This document shows, piece by piece, positions 5,024 to 5,048 of a stretch of DNA of 5,048 nt (its first letter is position 1; each line of letters starts with the position of its first letter). Origin of the DNA: Streptococcus vestibularis ATCC 49124 (lineage in GTDB: Bacteria > Bacillota > Bacilli > Lactobacillales > Streptococcaceae); NCBI RefSeq assembly GCF_000188295.1, contig NZ_GL831112.1:1093044-1098091 (forward strand), read 5' to 3'. The position numbers and the translations under genes are program-made. The notes below the pieces were generated by a model, which was not told the DNA's origin, searched no databases, and saw nothing but the letters and a program-made list of their open reading frames with translations.

Positions 5024-5048
5024 AATCTTAGTATGTTTTAGTTTTGTC

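Larger units (their letters stand above)
3591..5048 (-). mobile_element. IS110-family insertion sequence, ends undefined
   Basis: The minimal element is the transposase gene plus its structured upstream region. IS110-group elements usually lack terminal inverted repeats and target duplications, so the ends cannot be fixed from one copy. On the transposase 3' side the limit lies somewhere between 3590 and the IS3 debris ending near 3413. On the 5' side it reaches at least the hairpin ending at 5023 and may pass the window end. The long non-coding stretch upstream of the gene, rather than downstream, points to the IS110 group rather than the IS1111 group. Confidence 0.7.

Noticed and set aside
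1..5048. CRISPR array, tRNA, rRNA or toxin-antitoxin pair
   Set aside because: No regularly spaced direct repeats, no tRNA-like cloverleaf, no rRNA sequence and no adjacent small-gene pair were seen.

Overview
The window looks like chromosomal DNA of a low-GC Firmicute, almost certainly a Streptococcus. The salivarius/thermophilus group is my best guess, from the feel of the AdcA sequence rather than any search. The evidence is a full-length streptococcal-type zinc-binding protein AdcA (ZnuA-like domain plus ZinT-like domain) under two AdcR-type operators, an AT-rich base composition, AGGAG-type ribosome binding sites, and insertion-sequence debris.

Layout. Positions 1-157 are intergenic, with a strong bidirectional terminator (34-66) and one copy of a 31-nt repeat (85-115). 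Positions 170-568 (minus) encode a small unrecognised protein whose stop codon lies inside its own terminator hairpin. Positions 569-788 hold its extended -10 promoter and the adcA terminator. Positions 789-2333 (minus) are adcA, read from a promoter whose start region is covered by one perfect and one near-perfect AdcR palindrome. Diverging from it is a 273-aa PrsW-family intramembrane protease gene (2490-3311, plus). Positions 3343-3413 are the last 71 bp of an IS3-family element (IS150-like): its terminal inverted repeat and the last 14 codons of its transposase. Positions 3414-3590 are non-coding, hairpin-rich, and carry the second, inverted copy of the 31-nt repeat. Positions 3591-4793 (minus) are an intact 400-aa IS110-family DEDD recombinase, with about 250 bp of structured non-coding DNA upstream of it (4794-5048).

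How the parts work together. adcA is a single-gene zinc-regulated unit: AdcA captures extracellular zinc for the AdcBC permease, whose genes are not in this window, and AdcR with zinc should shut it off. The PrsW homologue and the small protein have their own promoters and no visible link to zinc. The right third is mobile-element territory.

Most interesting points: (1) the leader of the IS110 recombinase folds into a two-hairpin structure with a large internal loop. This is where IS110-group elements encode their bridge RNA, and a loop strand repeats an 8-9 nt word found near the far end of the element. (2) AdcA lacks the lipobox cysteine expected of this lipoprotein and has serine (AGT) in its place. 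(3) A 28/31 inverted repeat flanks the 3.3-kb block between the window start and the IS110 element.
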